The notes: a model not told the origin generated them from the sequence alone. 64,000 nucleotides of DNA from Diadophis punctatus similis (GCA_023053685.1 JALIGW010000016.1:10021001-10085000), one strand, 5' to 3'. Counted from the first letter of the stretch, positions 11,750-23,830 are shown. Translations and numbers: made by a program.

Positions 11750-13245
11750 TGTATTTGTATTTTGTATTTATTAGTTTGTCAAACATGTACAAGATAGCAG
11801 GTATAAATATAAACATGGATATGAACGAAAGAAATGAATACAAATAAATGGGGACAGTAGGACAGGGATGGTAGGCATGCTGATGCACTTATGCACACCC
11901 CCTTTACAGACCTCTTAGGAATGGGGTGAGGTCCACGGTAGACAGTTTAAGGTTGAAACTGTGAGGGTTAGAGGATGTAACAACAGAATCAGGTAGAGCA
12001 TTCCAGGCATTGACCATTCTGTTGCTGAAGTTGTATTTTCTGCAATCGAGTTTGGAGCGGTTTACCTTGAGTTTGTATCGATTGTTTGCCCGTGTATTAT
12101 TGAGGTTGAAGCTGAAGAAGTCATTGACAGGTAAGACGTTATAGCAGACAATTTTGTGTACTGTGCTTAGATCAACTGCAGGCAGCGCAGTTCCAGGTTG
12201 TCCAAGCCCAAAATTTCAAGCCTGTTGGCATAGGGAATTCTATTGTGAGTAGAAGAGTGGAGTACACTTCTCATGAAGTACCTCTGGACCCGCTCAATCG
12301 TATTAATTTCCGATATACATTGTGGATTCCAGGCAGATGAGCTGTATTCGAGAATTGGTCTGGATAAAGTTTTGTATGTCCTAGTTAGCAATACAATGTT
12401 ACCAGAGAAGAAGCTTTACAAAATTAGGTTAACAACTCTTAATGCCTTTTTGGCAGTGCTGTTACAGTGAGCTCTGGGGCTTAGATCATTTGAGATGAGT
12501 ACTCCTATGTCCTTGACAGAGTGGGGATCATCTATGAGGTCATTTCCATCCAACTTGTATTTGATGTTCTGATTTTTATTGCCAATGTGTAGGACAGAAC
12601 ATTTATTAGTCGAGATTTGGAGTTGCCAATTGCGCAACCATTTGGACACTTGGTCAATGTGATTTTGTAGGGCAGTGGCATTGTCAGTGGTGAATAATTT
12701 TACATCATCAGCGAAGAGGATGCAGCTGCTTTTAATATGATCGCATAGGTCATTAATGTAAAGCAGAAAAAGTGTGGGTCCTAGAACGCTGCCTTGGGTG
12801 ACACTGCTGTTAACTGGTGCCGGATTTGATACGGTCCTCCCTATTTTGACTACTTGTTGCCTGTTGGACAGGAATGTGGCTATCCATTTGTGTAGGAATC
12901 CAGAAATGCCGTAAGAACTTAGTTTAACAGTAGTTTGTCATGCACCACTGAATCAAAGGCTTTGCAGAAGTCTATGTAAATTGCATCTATTGCTTTTCTC
13001 TGATCAAGATGTGTGGTCCAAGTGTTTCTGCAGTGTAGGAGTTGCAAATTACAGGACAATTTTTTTCTGAAACCAAATTGCTTCTTAGAGAGCAGGTTGT
13101 TTGTCTCTAGGTGGAGGGTGATGGATTGATTTATAATTGATTCCATGACTTTACAGGTGACGCAGCACAAGGAGATTGGTCTGTAATTTTCTACTAGGCT
13201 AGGGTCTCCCTTTTTAAAGATAGGTATGGCCTTGTTCCTTAACTT
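11750..13245 (-). mobile_element. CR1-clade LINE, 5'-truncated, frameshifted
   Basis: The same family as the 6,947-7,590 copy, on the opposite strand and extending further 5'. Reading from right to left, the minus strand encodes RT palm pieces: 'MESIINQSITLHLETNNLLS', 'KKQFGFRKKLSCNLQLL' and 'IDAIYIDFCKAFDSVVHDKL' (12,919-13,170). The next piece is 'MSKWLRNWQLQISTNKCSVL' (12,416-12,649) and the thumb region 'LTRTYKTLSRPILEYSSSAW' (12,167-12,391). The expected YADD/FADD segment falls near 12,700, where the plus strand 'AATTTTACATCATCAGCGAA' reads FADDVKL on the minus strand. Frame breaks separate the pieces, so it is a pseudogene. The 3' end is near 11,750. Confidence 0.82.
12167..13170 (-). 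pseudogene. Reverse transcriptase remnant of the CR1-clade LINE
   Basis: Three frame-separated segments together cover RT motifs from the conserved 'QFGFRKKLSC' region through 'IDFCKAFDSV' (motif A with its aspartate), FADD (motif C) and the C-terminal thumb. The apurinic endonuclease expected upstream in CR1 LINEs is missing because of 5' truncation. The gene would have supplied target-primed reverse transcription in the nucleus. It is dead here. Confidence 0.75.
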
Positions 13246-13952
13246 TTATTACCGGAGCTTGCTGCAGATTCTTTGCACTTTTGGCTATCAGGATATGTTA
13301 TCAGCATTTGGTGATTTCTCTTTCCCAATCTAAGGTACCAACTTTGTTTTCTATTCCTTTTTTTTAATTCCATCATTTCTTAAATAAGCTATTCTATGTG
13401 TCCTCTGATGGCATATTAATTTCAGCTATCCGTAATAATGTAATCCGAGATAAGAATCTCTTTCCCTAGAAATTATTTAAAGAAGCAGAAATCCTATCCT
13501 TTCCCATTCATATTATGGATTCAACATAAGCACTTTTATATATTTAATTTAGTTCTTATTCCACAACTATTTTGGATTTTACCCTTTGGGGTAACTTGGA
13601 TTTAGAGAGAAGAATTGTCCATTGTCAACTTGTGATTTTCCATGATTGAAGTGTGAACTTGGAACTTCCCCAGTTCTAGTTCAACACCAACAGATATGAC
13701 AAGAGTATTTTTCAATAGTAATTTTTGAGATGGTTTCAACACTGTCAGATTTTTAAAGTAGTGTGTGTAGTTTGATGTCCACCATGACTCTTTAAATGGA
13801 TTCTTTTATTGTGCCTTTTTCCTGAAGCTATTCGTGTTGATATTTATATTTTATGTAAGTTATTCTTTCTTATATGTTGGAACATATAGTTAGAACAGCT
13901 AACAATAAATAAACAGACCAAGTAATTTGGTCTATTTCTTCCAAACTGATAC
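13246..13952. other. Non-coding sequence, no gene seen
   Basis: AT-rich sequence, nothing recognised. Confidence 0.5.
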
Positions 13953-13960
13953 CTCTGCTC

Positions 13961-14162
13961 CAGAGGTGAAATTCAAAAAATTTCCCTACTGGTTTTGTGG
14001 GCATGGCTTAGTGGGCATGGCAAGGGAAGTATATTGCAAAATCCTCATTCCCACCCCACTCTGTGGCCAGCCAGAGGTGGTATTTGCTGGTTCTCCGAAC
14101 TACTCAAAATTTCCGCTACCGGTTCTCCAGAACCTGTCAGAACCTGCTGAATTTCACCCCTG
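13961..14162 (-). mobile_element. hAT-type MITE, family B (CAGRGGTGAAATYC ends)
   Basis: Starts CAGAGGTGAAATTC and ends GAATTTCACCCCTG, i.e. imperfect terminal inverted repeats of about 15 bp. It is flanked on both sides by the exact 8-bp duplication CTCTGCTC (13,953-13,960 and 14,163-14,170), as expected for hAT transposition. The interior contains, in reverse orientation, 'GAACTACTCAAAATTTC' shared with the copies at 45,326 and 63,596. There is no coding capacity. Confidence 0.88.
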
Positions 14163-14170
14163 CTCTGCTC

Positions 14171-15794
14171 TTAAGAACAGAAGAAAAAGATTAATAAATA
14201 AATAAAAATAGGTAGTCTATCTGGGGAAAAATTGGGGGGGGGGAGAAAAATATATTATGCATATCCTCAGTTATAAAGTCTCTGAGCCTGACATTTTACT
14301 ATACATGTTTAAAGAAGCTTACACAATTCTAGAATAGTATGCTTTTAAAAGACAGATGTTTACTCTTTGACAGCAATGTTACAGTGAGGCAGAAACTCCT
14401 AATGGATAAGAAAACACTATAGAATTATACTTTTTTTTCTATTTTTGACAATTACTTGCTTCACATCTTAAAGAAATCCTTTTATCTCTGGAAGTTTGCT
14501 ACCAAACCATGAAAGATACCTTGAATTTAAAGGTCACATCTTTAGCAATATAAAGCAATTATAAATCATTTCAGTTCTAAGCAAATACATTATCTTCTTA
14601 AGGCAAAAAGCTAAAATAGATCAGAGATATAAAAAAAGTTAGTTACAGTTGAGAGTGGAAGAAAATGCTGTATTCCAATATGCAAAGAAGTGCAGGCAGA
14701 GGACAAGTAAAATACAGAATATACTGCACGCCTTCCTTTTATGCAGAAGAAATGCATTTTCCAATAAATAAGATCTACTCCCTTGGTAGCAGCATGCAAA
14801 TCATTAAAATTCTGTCTTCTTTATTTCCCACATGTTTAGGGAAGTAAAAGGCAGTGCTTCTCTCTCCCTTATGGATTAAAATAAAGAAGAATTTTTAACT
14901 ATTTATAGTTGCAACTTTTTGTATCGTATATTTCTTTGAATCCTCACCAATTTATATGACCATTAATGCTAACCCCCTTTTTTTTAAAAAAAATGAAAAC
15001 AGTCTTGCTATAATTCTTTCACTGTAAATTTCCTTAGTGCAGAGTTTTCAAGATACATATTATCTCAAGGTAACCTCTCCTCTTAAATATTACCTACAGT
15101 TAACAGTTATACCATATCATCCCCTCCCATCTACTCCCATACATATTTTGGTGAACTTTGATTGGGAAGAGATAAATTCTAGCAGGCTTTAAAGTTAGCA
15201 TTCATCCCCCAATGGAATAAAGATGTTCAAAATTGCTTCTAGCCGAATTTGTAGAGCAATATTTTATGTCCTTACCTTTTATTTCATCCATTTGTTCTGA
15301 AGAATCAGTCACCATCAAGCTGAAAGGGAAGAGAGAGGGTGTGTGTATGTGTGTGGGGAAACAGCTTCCAGGCTATTATATCATGCATGGTATGGAAAAT
15401 ATGGACAGAGTTAGGAAGTTTTTCCATGTCAGCCATCTCCTTTGCATAGTTAAAACTCAGCCATTTATTAAAATTGCACGAGCATTCCGGACATCAAAAG
15501 TTAAGTTCTGCTTTCCTTCATGCACAGATAAGCCATGGAATTTGCTGGCATGAAATGAGGGGATGACCGCCATTTTAATGTAAAGGTTCCTTTGAATTCA
15601 AACCAACGTTTCATTTTGCACTTGCCACTCTTGTCCAAAAGATCAGCTAATCAGATATTGATTTTCAGGAGACCATGTGGGATATAATAAAGAGAATAAT
15701 ATAATAGTATAAGCATCGCAAAACAATGCATAAATTGTTGGAATTTCAAAAACACCTTGCTAGATTAACCATTTATTTATTTGTCAACTCATAC
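14171..15794. other. Non-coding sequence, no gene seen
   Basis: About 1.6 kb of AT-rich sequence. The frame at 15,233-15,553 (106 codons) has no family signature that I recognise and I do not call it a gene. Confidence 0.5.
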
Positions 15795-16036
15795 ATAGCA
15801 ATAGCAATAGCAATAGCACTTAGACTTATATACCGCTTCATAGTGCTTTACAGCCCTCTCTAAATGGTTTACAGAGTTCAGCATATTGCCCCCAACAATC
15901 TGGGTCCTCATTTTACCGATCTCAGAAGGATGGAAGGTTGAGTCAACCTTGAGCCTGGTGAGATTTGAACAGCTGAACTGCTGAACTAGCAATAGACTGC
16001 AGTGCTGCATTTAACCACTGCGCCACCTCGGCTCTA
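15795..16036 (-). mobile_element. tRNA-derived squamate SINE, full length
   Basis: A full-length minus-strand copy of the 4,969 family. It runs from the 3' tail (AGCAATAGCAATAGCAAT) through 'TTATATACCGCTTCATAGTG', 'CCCCCAACAATCTGGGTCC' and 'CTCATTTTACCGATCTC' to the tRNA head, whose reverse complement begins AGAGCCGAGGTGGCGCAGTG. Confidence 0.87.
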
Positions 16037-16369
16037 CATGTAACTTTAGATAGCTAACACCACATAGTTAAATGTCAGGTAAATAAAAACAAGGCAAGAC
16101 CAAAAGAGAACATGGAATACTGCCGGAGAGCAATACCACATATTTCCCACTATACTACCACCTTTGTGTAAATATTTCCAGCCTAAGCTGAGCCTGATAA
16201 CAGACCAAGGTTTTCCCTTGCTTTAAGAAGCCCAACATGATCAAATCAATATAGATGGAGCCATCTTGGAATGTCTTCAGGGTTCAGGAATGTCTTCAGC
16301 AAGGCTGGGTAGAGCTGTGGGAAAGGGAGCGGGGAGTAGAGATAGCTGGGGAAACATATAGCCAAAATA
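16037..16369. other. Non-coding sequence, no gene seen
   Basis: Nothing recognised. It may include the 5' part of the LTR-like repeat that follows. Confidence 0.45.
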
Positions 16370-16643
16370 ACATTCTTTCTTCTGGGAACCAAGGACACTC
16401 TCACCAGCGGGGCATGGATGGGAGTCATTCGGGTCTGGGACTGTGACCTGATTGGTGCATGTGATGGTTGTGTGTAGGGGGGGGGATGAGCTTTGGACTT
16501 TGAATTGGGTGGGGAAAACCCGGGGAGCTTCAGAGTCGGGTTTTCACCAGCTGTGCCAATATGACATGCCTAATAAATCTATTCTTTGAGGAACCTTCTG
16601 GCCTTGGAGTTTTGATTTCATCTGGACTGTTACTTGGAACCCT
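16370..16643 (+). repeat. LTR-like interspersed repeat, copy 2
   Basis: The plus-strand counterpart of the 1,204-1,500 repeat: GGGAACCAAGGACACTC, 'CAGAGTCGGGTTTTCACCA', 'TGTGCCAATATGACATG', AATAAA, 'TTCTTTGAGGAACCT' and 'TTACTTGGAACCCTGACAAT'. The order of a polyadenylation signal and a CTGACA end suggests a solo LTR. The exact start is not visible. Confidence 0.45.
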
Positions 16644-16944
16644 GACAATAGATGTCAGGCATGCCGTTTCAAAGGGCAGGCATAGCTAAGGTACCAAGAA
16701 GGCATGCCTCCTAAATCCCACAAGGTGCTAATACTTTATAGCTTGGATGTGGATGCCAACTCTTCCAGATTTTATTGGATGGGCAAAAACATCAAGGTTC
16801 TTCTGTAGGTAATCAGGACATGACCATAAAGAGGTTTACAGGTGGCAACCTATAATCATTTGTAACGCAGTGAGAAGCCCACCAATAGCCATTATAACTT
16901 GCAATGGGTATTCAATGGTGAAGTGAGATGCACCTATGCCTATA

Positions 16945-17434
16945 TACCGTATTTTTTGGAGTATAAGACGCACCTTTTTCCTGCCTAAAAGTGGCTGAAA
17001 ATTTGGGTGTGTCTTATACTTCGAATGTAGCTTTTTTTCCAGCCCTAACTAGGTGCTAACAGATCTTCCCAGCTCTTACCTTGCAGGCTTTTTCATTGTT
17101 ACTCTCTCCAAAGAATGTTTTTCCAGCCCTAAGTCTTTGCAGAATTTTTTTTCATTGCTCTACTTGCTCCGAATAAGTTTTTTTCTAACCCTAACCAGGT
17201 GCTAACTATCTTCCCAGCTCTTACTGGCTTGCAGGCTCTTTCATTGTTACTCTCTCAGAAGAAGGTTTTTTTAAAGTCCTAACCAAGGGATAAAATAATG
17301 TGCTGAAGCTGACCAGACTAAGGATGCTAGCCAGATGAATACCTGATAGGCAGATTGTTTTCCCCTATTTTCCTTCCCCAAAACTAAGGTGCGTCTTATA
17401 CTCTGGTGCGTCTTATACTCCGAAAAATACGGTA
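16945..17434. mobile_element. TIR element with ACCGTATTTTT ends, copy 1
   Basis: A 490-bp element whose left end TACCGTATTTTTTGGAGTAT is the reverse complement of its right end ATACTCCGAAAAATACGGTA, with 'AAGACGCACC' continuing the arm (about 30 bp). TA dinucleotides flank it. The right arm contains an extra partial copy (GGTGCGTCTTATACTC twice). There is no coding capacity. A second copy lies at 32,001-32,969. The superfamily is unresolved: TA flanks fit Tc1/mariner but the ends are not of a type I can assign. Confidence 0.8.
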
Positions 17435-18233
17435 TGTGGTGGCATTTTGAACCATTTGTAGATTCTGAGTTTTCTTTAAGTATACCCAAATATTAAATGC
17501 AATCATTCAAACAGGAGATTCACCGCAAGGCCCCTCCTCAGAAGACTCATTTTGATTGAGTAAGTTTCTTAACACATTGCAAAAATGTTATGTACACATA
17601 AAACATCGTTTGCAAAGCAGTTGACAAAGTATACTCTAGCATTCCGTTTACCAAGTATGTGTTAGCAGGATAGCACAATGATAAAGGGCATACATAGCTG
17701 GCTTGATAAATGAATCCCAAGTGTTTTCTTCAATGCTTCTTCATCAAACTGGAATGAATGAAGTACCATAAGGTTCAGTCCTGGGCCTTTTAGAATGATT
17801 AAAGTGACTATAACATATATGCTCTTGGATCAGCAAAGAACTTTAAGTTAGAAAATATAGCCTCATAACTGAATTTGACTTACTCATGAGGGAGCTTATC
17901 CACAAGTATATATGATAAAACGTTTTTTTTTAAATATCTGTATATACTCAAGGATATGTCCATCCACAGATAAGTCAACCCTTATATTTTTAACCAAAAA
18001 CCCATAAAATGTACACACACTAACACAAACAAAATCCAATGGTGTACATTAAAAACATATTAAAAAAATCATTTTTAGAAAAATATTGTAAAAATTTCTT
18101 TTGAAACTTTACGGATGTTCAGATTTAGTGAGCTTCATTAAGACACTACCAATGTTTATTAAATAGCCCATTTTTCTATTTCCCAAATTAGGGACTGAGG
18201 ATAAGCACCGACTGCTTGCTTGCTTTATTTATA
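17435..18233. other. Non-coding sequence, no gene seen
   Basis: AT-rich sequence, nothing recognised. Confidence 0.5.
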
Positions 18234-18450
18234 AAGAGCCATGGTGGTGCAGCGGCTGGAATGCAGTATTGCAGGCTAATTCTGCCAATTGACAGCAGTT
18301 CAATTCTGACTGGCTCAAGGTTGACTCAGCTTTTCATCCTTCCGAGGTCGGTAAAATGAGGATCCAGATTGTTTGGGGCAATATGCTGACTCTGTAAACT
18401 GCTTAGAGAGGACCGTAAAGCACTATGAAGTGGTATATAAATCTAAGTAC
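18234..18450 (+). mobile_element. tRNA-derived squamate SINE, diverged
   Basis: A plus-strand copy of the 4,969 family: 'AGAGCCATGGTGGTGCAGCG', 'GGCTCAAGGTTGACTCAGC', 'GGTAAAATGAGGATCCAGAT', 'AAGTGGTATATAAATCTAAG'. Its tail runs directly into the 200-bp tetranucleotide array. Confidence 0.82.
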
Positions 18451-18451
18451 T

Positions 18452-18518
<67 letters not shown>

Positions 18519-18575
18519 TTCATTCATTCATTCATTCATTCATTCATTCATTCATTCATTCATTCATTCATTCAT

Positions 18576-18638
<63 letters not shown>

Positions 18639-18655
18639 TTGATGTATTTATTTAG
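18451..18655. repeat. (TTTA)n-(TTCA)n-(TTTA)n tetranucleotide array
   Basis: A pure tetranucleotide array of about 205 bp with a block of TTCA units (18,520-18,575) embedded between two TTTA blocks. It begins exactly at the SINE's 3' end, so it probably grew from the SINE tail. Confidence 0.95.
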
Positions 18656-18682
18656 TCACCCATATCACTGCAAGGTGACTGA

Positions 18683-19015
18683 CTGTGTCGGATTATTCAT
18701 GAACTGGGAGACCCAATGGTAACAAGGTCAGCCAATGAATAGGCCTAGCAACTAAGTAGCCAATGAGAGCTAAACACATCTGAGTCTGTGCAGAGAATCA
18801 AAACTGAAGCTAGAAGGCTGGGTGTGGCTCAGTCGACTCTGAACTGCTGAAATGAAACTAACTGTTCTTCCCTGCCTATAACTGCTATTACATTGAAGAA
18901 GAATCTATGTTGGTATTGTATATATATTCTTGTATATAAAGAAGTTTCTTATTTAAATCAATCCTGCTGCATCAGTCTGCCTGTGTGTGCTTTCTGGATT
19001 TAATTTTCTGCAACA
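18683..19015 (+). repeat. Putative solo LTR
   Basis: A segment beginning TGTGTCGGATTATTCATG and ending TTTTCTGCAACA, i.e. TG...CA ends. A TATA-like 'GTATATAAAGAAG' lies near 18,935. The length of about 330 bp, the TATA-like box in the second half and the 3' 'CTGCATCAG...' segment suit an LTR. I cannot see a target-site duplication, so this is tentative. Confidence 0.4.
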
Positions 19016-20353
19016 AACTCTGATATACCAGCTTACAACATCAAAATAAAACCATACATATATACATCAATGTATAAAATCCCAATAATACAGACCACTC
19101 ATATACTGGAGGTTCATTGGGTTTTATGCTCTTGTTTCTAAGCTTCTATGGTTGATTTTCTTTGATACTGCTAATACCCTGTGTAGTTTTGAATAGAATG
19201 TGGTGAGCTACATTTGTTTGAAAGTACACATAAAAATCATCCTGGGTGATGAACAGAACATTTTGGTAGAGTATTGACAGATTCTGTCTTGCATTATTAA
19301 CATGCGGCTACAACAGAAAGGTCAAGAGAGAAGTGGGAAATGTAGTGCCAGCTAACTAATGCAATTCCCTTTTGTGCTAATAAGGTGACTGGGGATGAAG
19401 ACACATAGAAATGTCTATGGAATGTCACAATAATTGCTTTAAGCAGCTTTGGAATATCTGAAGCAATGCCCCAAGCAGCTCTGATGATTTTGATCATGTT
19501 TCAGTTTAATATTCCCCCCAGAGAAATGATTTCCTTATGTTTCATTTAAAATCCGTATTTATTTTCTTTAACCTGACATAAAGCTAAGCTAACATTAAAC
19601 ATTGATTAAAATTAGCACTGCTCCTTAAAACTCATCCAATAAAAGTGGTAGATAGTGGATAGTTATTTTTACAGACGTTTTTCAGATATCAATATTATTC
19701 TCATTTGAACTGTTACTATATTTTTACTATATCTTGAACAATAGAGTGTTGGTCAGCTTGTTCTTTGTTTCTTGATACATCCTAATATCCAATATTCATA
19801 GCACCAATTGCTAGGAAGAAATACTTACTGATATATCTAGCAGGTGTTAAGTTTCTGACTGAGCTTAGTATTATGTTAATGTAATGAAAATACAGAATTG
19901 TTTCCAAGACATTACTACTGCAAACATTAACTGCCCACCTACAGCTCTTTGAATTACATCCTAATATATGTCTTCCATTTCCAAATAATAAAGTCAGATT
20001 AGTATCCTGATCCTACATTATGTTATCAAACTATAGCATTCTGTTCCCTCATGGGCTACAATTACTTAGTTGGTTCAGGTACAGTGGTTAACAGATTTGG
20101 GTATTTTTAGGAACATCTGGTGAATATTTCTGGCTTCACAAAGCATTATTTTCATTATTTATTTATTTAATTTATTATTTAATTTATTTATTTTTAAAAT
20201 GTTTGTTCTCTTGATTGATTTCATTATTAATTTATTAACAGGTGATTGATAAGCAGGCAACCAGGACCTCACAATCAGAAGAAAGAATTCAAGGACAGGT
20301 AAGTCATAAAGCACTATCACATGCATGTTTACTTGGAAGTCAATCCCAGTCAG
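19016..20353. other. Non-coding sequence, no gene seen
   Basis: AT-rich sequence with a short (ATTT)n patch near 20,150-20,200. Nothing else recognised. Confidence 0.5.
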
Positions 20354-20935
20354 ATTAAACAGAGTTGGAAAGGACCTCGGAGATCATCTAGTCCAACCCC
20401 CCGCCCAAGCAGGAGACCCTACACCAGTGATGGCGAACCTTTTTTTCCTCGGGTGCCGAAATAGTGCGCGCGCACGCTATCGTACATGCGTGCGTGCCCA
20501 TACCCATAATTCAAAGTTCCCCACTCGCCCCACCCCCCTGTGCATGCGTGCATGACCCCCCCACTCCCCCATTTTTCGACTTCCAGTGGGCCCGGTAAGC
20601 CTGTTTTTTGCCCTCCCCAGGCTCCAGAGGCTTTCTTGGAGCTTGGGGAGGGTGAAAACGTTCTCCCTGCCACCCCGGAGGTCCTCCAGAGGCTGAAATC
20701 GCCCTCCCAGAGCCTCTGCATGAGCCAAAAATCAGCTGGTGGGCACGCACATGCGCACAGGAGCTGAGCTAGGGCAACGGCTCGCATGCCGGCAGATATG
20801 GCTCCGCGTGCCACCTGTGGCACCCTTGCCATAGGTTCGCCATCACTGCCCTATACCATTTCTGACAGATGGCAATCCAGTGTCTTCTTGAAAGCATTCA
20901 ATTAATTTCATTTCAGAAAGAAGGCCTAAAATTGC
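20354..20935 (-). mobile_element. CR1 LINE 3' end split by a hAT MITE
   Basis: 'GAGTTGGAAAGGACCTCGGA' followed by 'CATCTAGTCCAACCCCC' is the reverse complement of the CR1 3' untranslated region, also seen at 60,896. After the 424-bp MITE the same CR1 text resumes ('CCCTATACCATTTCTGACAG', 'ATCCAGTGTCTTCTTGAAAG'). It is a short 5'-truncated remnant. Confidence 0.8.
20425..20848. mobile_element. hAT-type MITE, family C (CAGTGATGGCGAACC ends)
   Basis: Left end CAGTGATGGCGAACCT and right end AGGTTCGCCATCACTG are perfect inverted repeats of 16 bp. The 8-bp flanks are CCCTACAC (20,417-20,424) and CCCTATAC (20,849-20,856), a target-site duplication with one later substitution. The GC-rich interior has no transposase. 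The ends resemble the hAT families (SPIN/OC1 type) known to have spread horizontally among tetrapods. That link is from memory, not a search. Confidence 0.9.
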
Positions 20936-22032
20936 AGATTTGATATACTATATGTACATCTAAACCAGTTGCAATTAAATTGGGAACCCCCCAAACCCCC
21001 TCCCCCATATTTTGATCAGTTTACATGGATAACTACATTTGAATATGAGACAGGGATGAAAAAAAGGACCCATTGTAGTGTAACACATTTATTGAATTGA
21101 TTTTATGATTGTTCTTTTAAATATCAAGCAAAATCATATGTAAAATTCAGAGTCTGGCATTGCTTTTAATGAGTGATCTCTATTCAATTATACCTTAGAG
21201 TGCCAGATGAGGGTTACTGTAGCTACTTTCTCTGTAATTCCATAACCCATATATAATCCTGTGGCTGTATATCTTTTGCATTTCTACATATATTGTGGTG
21301 AAATCATAACCCAAAACAAAGTCAAGAACTCTGCTGGAATTTCATGATCCTGCAAGAGTGTTGATTCCACATGATATTATGGTAAAAAAGATGCAATGCA
21401 TTTTCAACTCTAAAATTCTACAGTGTATGTGCATATTTATGCTCCGTGGTCTGTAAATGTGTAATGTCACTAGTATAATGTGTGAAAGGTATTCCTTGGC
21501 AGATCTGCACCCTGGAAGTATCAGGACCACGGAGAGTTCATTTACAAGAAATAACCGAGTAAATTCTAGGAAAGAATGGTGTTGATCTGGAGTCAAGTGA
21601 AGCTTTAAAAAGGCAACTTTTTAATTGTATGCTGGGTTTGTCTTTTGTCCTTTTAACTTCTGATGGTGAGGACTGATAGCATAGTGAAACAATGTGGCAT
21701 CAGCTCTGAAATTTTATCTGTTATGTTCGTGAGAAACAGTTTCCCTGGTCCTCTTTCAATTGTATTATGTATCTGTTCTTTATAGAATTTCCAGGATTAT
21801 TGGAGTGAACTTTAAAAAATTCTTTTGGAACTTTTTCTCAAGCATTCCATGGATCTTCTCTCTACTTATTTTCCTAGGATATTTGCAGGCTTCTAAAGGA
21901 AATACTTATGCTTCTGTCCAAAATTAACATTTGATGAAATAGTTAATAGTTTCTGAGGTCCTCCTAATCCCACATTGTCTTCTGCACTTTCAGCATCTAC
22001 AGAAGATATGCAGCAGTTCAACAACGTGTATC
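20936..22032. other. Non-coding sequence, no gene seen
   Basis: AT-rich sequence leading into the GATA array. Nothing recognised. Confidence 0.5.
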
Positions 22033-22600
<568 letters not shown>

Positions 22601-22689
22601 TTAGTGTATGGCATACACTGTCAGGGAAATCTGCACATGCCAGACACAATGCAGTCCTGACAGCCTAAATTGCTAGTTCATTCTGTTTG

Positions 22690-23060
22690 GCACTTTATGC
22701 CTATCCTTGGTGCACCACAAGGGGTGAAACTAGCTTATACCAGCTGACTAGCTGGCTCTTCTGGGCTCCTCTGCCACTCTCACCACACCTCATGTCTTGA
22801 TGCCTAACATCCAGCTAGGTCCAGTGCCAGCTTCTGATCTCCATACATATGAACGCAGCTAGGTGTTTCCCACTGAAGTGGTACCCATTTATTTACTTAC
22901 AATATTGCATGCTTTCAAACACCTGGGTGATCAGGAGCTAGATATTGAGCAAAGGAAGCTCACTCCATTTCACAGAGTCGGGCTCAAACCACCAGAGTGA
23001 AGACCATTGCTGGCTGGCAGTTCCAGCATCATTAAGCTGCTGTGCCACCGCATCCCCTAA
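22690..23060 (-). mobile_element. Sauria-like SINE, minus strand
   Basis: The reverse complement starts 'GATGCGGTGGCACAGCAG' (tRNA-like head) with a B-box-like 'GGTTTGAGCCCGA', and continues with 'GTAAGTAAATAAATGGGTAC' and 'CACTTCAGTGGGAAACACC'. The GTAAATAAATGGGTACC block is typical of Sauria SINEs. The 3' limit is uncertain. Confidence 0.7.
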
Positions 23061-23444
23061 TGTGTTTCTGAGAGCATTGAATGAATTTTTGTACTGCATT
23101 TTTGTATGTTAATGCATAATTGATTTTTACAACTGTTACAATTAATGTGATGATAAATTATGTACCAAAAACGTAGAGTTTCCCAGTTCATGAATAACTT
23201 TGGATTTATTGAGCTTGGAGCATTTCCAAGAAGTTGTTTTGCTTTGTTAGAAACTACTGCTCTAGACTTAAAATTCAAGACTGAAAATATATGCTCATTT
23301 TCAGCCTTTGAACTAGCTCTTCACTAATGCACTAAGTTACCATATATGATTATATAAGGGAAGATGTAATGTGCTTAAAATCTGAATTGTGGTTACATGT
23401 CTATTGCAATATGTAGGGGGTTTTATATTGTTTTATTATATAGA
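23061..23444. other. Non-coding sequence, no gene seen
   Basis: Nothing recognised. Confidence 0.5.
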
Positions 23445-23640
23445 CGCATCGGGCATCAGGCTAGAAACCAGAACATTGTGAGTATTAGTCCCATCTTGGG
23501 CACAAAGCCAGCTGGGTGATTAGAGCCAGTCACTCTCTTTCAACCCTAGGAAGCAGGCAGCGGCAGCCCATTTCTCAAAATCTTGGCAAGAAAAATGAAA
23601 GGACTTGTCACCAGGACTGACTCAAAGGTGCTTAAAAACA
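23445..23640 (+). mobile_element. tRNA-derived SINE, degraded
   Basis: The segment 'ATCAGGCTAGAAACCAGAAC' with 'GCCAGCTGGGTGATTAGAGC' and 'CAGTCACTCTC' matches the family at 58,056-58,275. The head's A-box is degraded. Confidence 0.6.
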
Positions 23641-23659
23641 CTCAAAGCCAAAACCACCC

Positions 23660-23830
23660 ACTACCAGTATAAACAATATATAACTATTAAGCACTGATGA
23701 TGTTACTGTGCCTAGTTTGCATAATGAAACGTCTGCAAGAAAACAAGCAAGCTCAGAGAGGCATCAAGGACCCCACACGTCAACCTTGAACTACAAATAT
23801 TCTCCTTTATTATATATCTGCTGTTTATAA
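23660..23830 (+). mobile_element. Penelope-like element fragment (pLTR-type end), copy 1
   Basis: The 23,691-23,830 sequence is shared with 57,754-57,840 and, in reverse, with 63,360-63,450: 'GATGATGTTAC', 'CCTAGTTTGC', 'TAATGAAACGTCTGCAAG', 'AGCTCAGAGAG', 'CAAGGACCCCAC'. The conserved part contains a hammerhead-ribozyme core (separate entry). Hammerheads of this minimal kind occur in the terminal repeats of Penelope-like retroelements of metazoans, which is why I assign the fragment there. No RT or GIY-YIG endonuclease coding sequence is present. Confidence 0.6.
23688..23745 (+). ncRNA. Hammerhead ribozyme motif (minimal, type I-like)
   Basis: The core CTGATGA (23,694-23,700) is followed by an imperfect stem II, then GAAAC (23,726-23,730) and GTC (23,731-23,733). 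CUGAUGA...GAAA...NUH is the invariant hammerhead core. Stem II pairs GTTA with TAAT and TGC with GCA around a CTAGTTT loop, with an extra CTG bulged on the 5' side. Stem I can form between GCA before the core and TGC after GUC. Stem III would be only the self-complementary ACGU, so activity would need pairing of two copies. The bulge may weaken folding. The function in Penelope-like elements is RNA self-cleavage. Confidence 0.6.

Noticed and set aside
18683..19015. Firm assignment of this and the 25,940 and 56,048 segments as solo LTRs.
   Set aside because: The TG...CA ends and promoter-like boxes are suggestive, but no clean target-site duplication could be found for any of the three, so they are listed only as putative.
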